Shown here in pieces: positions 61,340 through 64,000 of a stretch of 64,000 nt of DNA. The position numbers and the translations under genes are program-made. Position 1 is the first letter of the stretch, and every line of letters starts with the position of its first letter. Source of the DNA: Sphingomonas palmae (GTDB taxonomy: Bacteria; Pseudomonadota; Alphaproteobacteria; Sphingomonadales; Sphingomonadaceae); the NCBI RefSeq assembly GCF_900109565.1, contig NZ_FNZZ01000002.1, positions 1 to 64,000 of the forward strand. The letters run 5' to 3'. The notes beneath the pieces were generated by a model that was given only the letters and a program-made list of their open reading frames with translations, searched no databases and had not been told where the DNA came from.

Positions 61340-62488
61340 TCATTCTCCCTTGCCGTCGCCGTAACGCGCGCGGAAATCGTCCGCAAAGGCCGATAGCGTG
61401 CCCGCTGAAATCGCGGCGCGCAGGTCGGCCATCAGCGCCTGATAGAAGAAGATGTTGTGCTCGGTCATCAGCATCGCGCCCAGCATCTCGCCCGCACGGA
61501 CCAGATGGTGCAGGTAGGCGCGGCTCCACGTGGCGCAGACAGGACATGCGCATGCTGGGTCGAGCGGGCCCTGATCCTCGGCGAAGCGCGCGTTGCGTAT
61601 GTTGATCGGCCCCGCGCGCGTGAACGCCTGACCGGTGCGGCCCGAGCGGGTGGGCAACACGCAGTCGAACATGTCGACCCCGCGCTCGACCGCGCCGACG
61701 ATGTCGTCGGGCTTGCCCACGCCCATGAGATAGCGCGGACGATCGGCGGGCAATTGCGCGGGCGCGTAATCGAGGCAGGCGAACATCGCATCCTGCCCCT
61801 CGCCCACCGCCAGACCACCGATCGCGTAACCGTCGAAGCCGATGTCGACCAGCGCGTCGGCGGAGGCGCTGCGCAGCCCCTCGTCGAGCGCGCCCTGCTG
61901 AATGCCGAAGATTGCGTTACGCGCGGCATGCGCCTCGCCGCCGCGGCCGTCGCGCCCGTCGAACGCGTCGCGGCTGCGCTTCGCCCAGCGCATCGAGCGC
62001 TCCATCGCGGCTGCCTGCACCTCGCGCGGCGAGGTGGTCGGCACTAGTTCGTCGAACGCCATCGTAATGTTGCTGCCGAGCAGCCGCTGGATCTCGATCG
62101 AGCGCTCGGGCGTGATCAGATGACGCGATCCGTCGAGGTGCGAGCGGAAGGCGACGCCCTCCTCCGATCGTTTGGTCAGCTCGGACAGGCTCATGACCTG
62201 GTACCCGCCCGAGTCGGTCAGGATCGGCCGATCCCACCCCATGAAGGCGTGCAACCCGCCCAGTCGCGCTACGCGCTCCGCACCCGGGCGCAGCATTAGG
62301 TGATAGGTATTGCCTAGGATGATGTCGGCGCCCGCCGCACGCACGTCGGCAGGCTTCATCGCCTTGACGGTCGCGGCGGTGCCGACCGGCATGAACGCGG
62401 GCGTGCGGACGACGCCGCGCTCCATCGCGATCTCACCGGTGCGCGCGCGCCCGTCGGTCGCGGCAATCGTGAAGGCGAAGCGGGTCAT
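61340..62488 (-). CDS. tgt: tRNA-guanine transglycosylase (queuine tRNA-ribosyltransferase)
   Basis: Exchanges guanine-34 for preQ1 in GUN-anticodon tRNAs, 382 residues. Catalytic aspartates are in [13 protein letters not shown] and [18 protein letters not shown], and the zinc site is [17 protein letters not shown]. The ATG overlaps the stop of the EF-hand gene (ATGA). Full length. Confidence 0.97.
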   Translation of the reverse strand: MTRFAFTIAATDGRARTGEIAMERGVVRTPAFMPVGTAATVKAMKPADVRAAGADIILGNTYHLMLRPGAERVARLGGLHAFMGWDRPILTDSGGYQVMSLSELTKRSEEGVAFRSHLDGSRHLITPERSIEIQRLLGSNITMAFDELVPTTSPREVQAAAMERSMRWAKRSRDAFDGRDGRGGEAHAARNAIFGIQQGALDEGLRSASADALVDIGFDGYAIGGLAVGEGQDAMFACLDYAPAQLPADRPRYLMGVGKPDDIVGAVERGVDMFDCVLPTRSGRTGQAFTRAGPINIRNARFAEDQGPLDPACACPVCATWSRAYLHHLVRAGEMLGAMLMTEHNIFFYQALMADLRAAISAGTLSAFADDFRARYGDGKGE

Positions 62489-63015
62489 CGGCGCTTCTTC
62501 TCGGGCGGAGGCGCCGGCCGTGGCATGGGACGCCCGGCGGTCGGTCCCTTCGCATCGACCGGACCGGTACGATAGGTGACCAGCTCGGCGCGGCTGATCC
62601 GCTTGTCACCGTTCTTGTCGTAGCGCGCGAACAGGCGTGAGAAATGGTTCTGCAACTCGTCGAGCGAGACGCGGTCGTCCTGGTTGCGGTCGACCTCGAA
62701 CGGGCTCGGCAGCGCGTTGCGGTCACCCAGCCAGCGCTCGGCCCAGTCGGCGAAGGCGATGTAGCGCAGATAGCCGCTCTTCGCGGTGTCGATCGCCTCG
62801 AACGATCGCCTGACCCCCGCCTGCATCTCCGACCGGTCGACCAGCCCGTCACCGTCGGCATCGAAGGTCGCGATCATCATCGCCACCGGCTCGACCACCA
62901 TCGTCGCGGGCGTCTGCGGCGTACCGGGCAACGGCGCGCGGACGACAATCTCCGGGTCCGCAGCGGGTGCCGCGGCCTGGAGCGCCAGCGCGAGTAGCGC
63001 CGCAATCACGCGCAC
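62485..63015 (-). CDS. Exported EF-hand protein
   Basis: Predicted periplasmic Ca2+-binding protein of 176 residues. The GTG at 63015 gives signal peptide [20 protein letters not shown]-hand loops [24 protein letters not shown] and [12 protein letters not shown] are canonical; a fourth ([14 protein letters not shown]) is degenerate. The C terminus is Pro/Arg-rich. Coupled to tgt by a 4-bp overlap, though no functional link is known. Confidence 0.85.
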   Translation of the reverse strand: MRVIAALLALALQAAAPAADPEIVVRAPLPGTPQTPATMVVEPVAMMIATFDADGDGLVDRSEMQAGVRRSFEAIDTAKSGYLRYIAFADWAERWLGDRNALPSPFEVDRNQDDRVSLDELQNHFSRLFARYDKNGDKRISRAELVTYRTGPVDAKGPTAGRPMPRPAPPPEKKRR

Positions 63016-63162
63016 ACCTGTTGCAACATGGCTATCGGATGAGTTCGGCCGTTTCCACGCACCTTCAACGACCTTCCACTACGAGCCCGAACGCCGGCTG
63101 CTGCGATCCCTAGCTAAGCCGGCGTGGTAGGATCAAGCCGCAACGATCCGGCGCACTCGCCA

Positions 63163-63849
<687 letters not shown>

Positions 63850-63850
63850 G

Positions 63851-64000
63851 TCAGTTACCCTCGGACAAGGTTTCGCGAACGATCAGATCGGCGGGGAAGA
63901 CGAGCGCGAAGGCCGCGCCGGTCGCGTCGGGGCGGTTCGACGCCTCCACGGTCATCCCCATCGCCTCCGCAAACGCTTTCACGATCGCGAGGCCGAGACC
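63851..64000 (-). CDS. Sensor histidine kinase, C-terminal end only (KdpD-like)
   Basis: Only the last 49 codons are in the window. They hold the G2 box GLGLAIVKAFAEAMG of the HATPase_c domain and the end FALVFPADLIVRETLSEGN. Pairing with the KdpE-like regulator, 1 bp apart, suggests KdpD. The rest of the gene lies beyond the right edge. Confidence 0.75.
   Translation of the reverse strand, partial: GLGLAIVKAFAEAMGMTVEASNRPDATGAAFALVFPADLIVRETLSEGN

Overview
The window is GC-rich chromosomal DNA that reads like a sphingomonad (Sphingomonadaceae, Alphaproteobacteria). The evidence is the F1-only ATP synthase cluster atpHAGDC without F0 genes, PhaR, many TonB-dependent receptors with TonB-box-like N termini, the glnD/mutS/ogt/maeB neighbourhood, frequent GTG starts and 1-4 bp gene overlaps. 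No rRNA, tRNA, CRISPR array or prophage was found. One IS5-type element lies at the left edge.

Layout. 1-600: 3' part of an IS5-family transposase that needs a -1 frameshift. 629-4551: priA (-), a DUF4197 lipoprotein and xerC (+). 4725-9596: atpHAGDC (-). 9898-15465: orphan cpaF, a two-domain aspartyl protease with PDZ, a small membrane protein, an exported methyltransferase-like protein, phaR and alr. 15523-19997: MHS-family MFS transporter, low-affinity phosphate transporter with its DUF47 partner (here fused in frame to a Nudix domain) and a YciF-type ferritin-like protein. 20185-21537: cation/proton antiporter.

21541-32863 is the most interesting part. It looks like one regulon for uptake and oxidative desulfonation of a sulfosugar, most likely sulfoquinovose (SQ) or an SQ glycoside. 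The minus-strand operon encodes an aldo/keto reductase, an SsuD-clade flavin monooxygenase, an FMN reductase, an exported molybdopterin sulfite oxidase and a lipoprotein cytochrome c. Diverging from it are a Gfo/Idh/MocA-fold enzyme (candidate NAD+-dependent sulfoquinovosidase) and a TonB-dependent receptor. Next come an ACS-type MFS permease and, divergently, a YeiH-type anion exporter. A LacI-family regulator closes the locus. A palindrome close to TGACAACGTTGTCA sits at all three promoter regions (25716, 26874, 30751), which ties the genes together. Proposed route: glycoside uptake, hydrolysis, FMNH2/O2-dependent release of sulfite giving 6-oxo-glucose, reduction to glucose, and export and/or periplasmic oxidation of sulfite. 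The function is inferred from gene families and context, not shown.

32927-44427: a TesA-like esterase divergent from a YbbA/YbbP-type ABC system, a coiled-coil protein, a SirB1-type protein, exonuclease III with an overlapping GIY-YIG-like gene, a PepSY membrane protein pair, a retropepsin-like protein and thrS. 44587-51049: two paralogous TonB-dependent receptors flanking infC, which probably starts at a non-AUG codon (AUC). 51106-59424: glnD and mutS (-), ogt and maeB (+). 59518-64000: a glycine-rich lipoprotein, a SleB-type cell wall hydrolase, a small membrane protein, tgt, an EF-hand protein, a KdpE-like response regulator and the last 49 residues of its sensor kinase.
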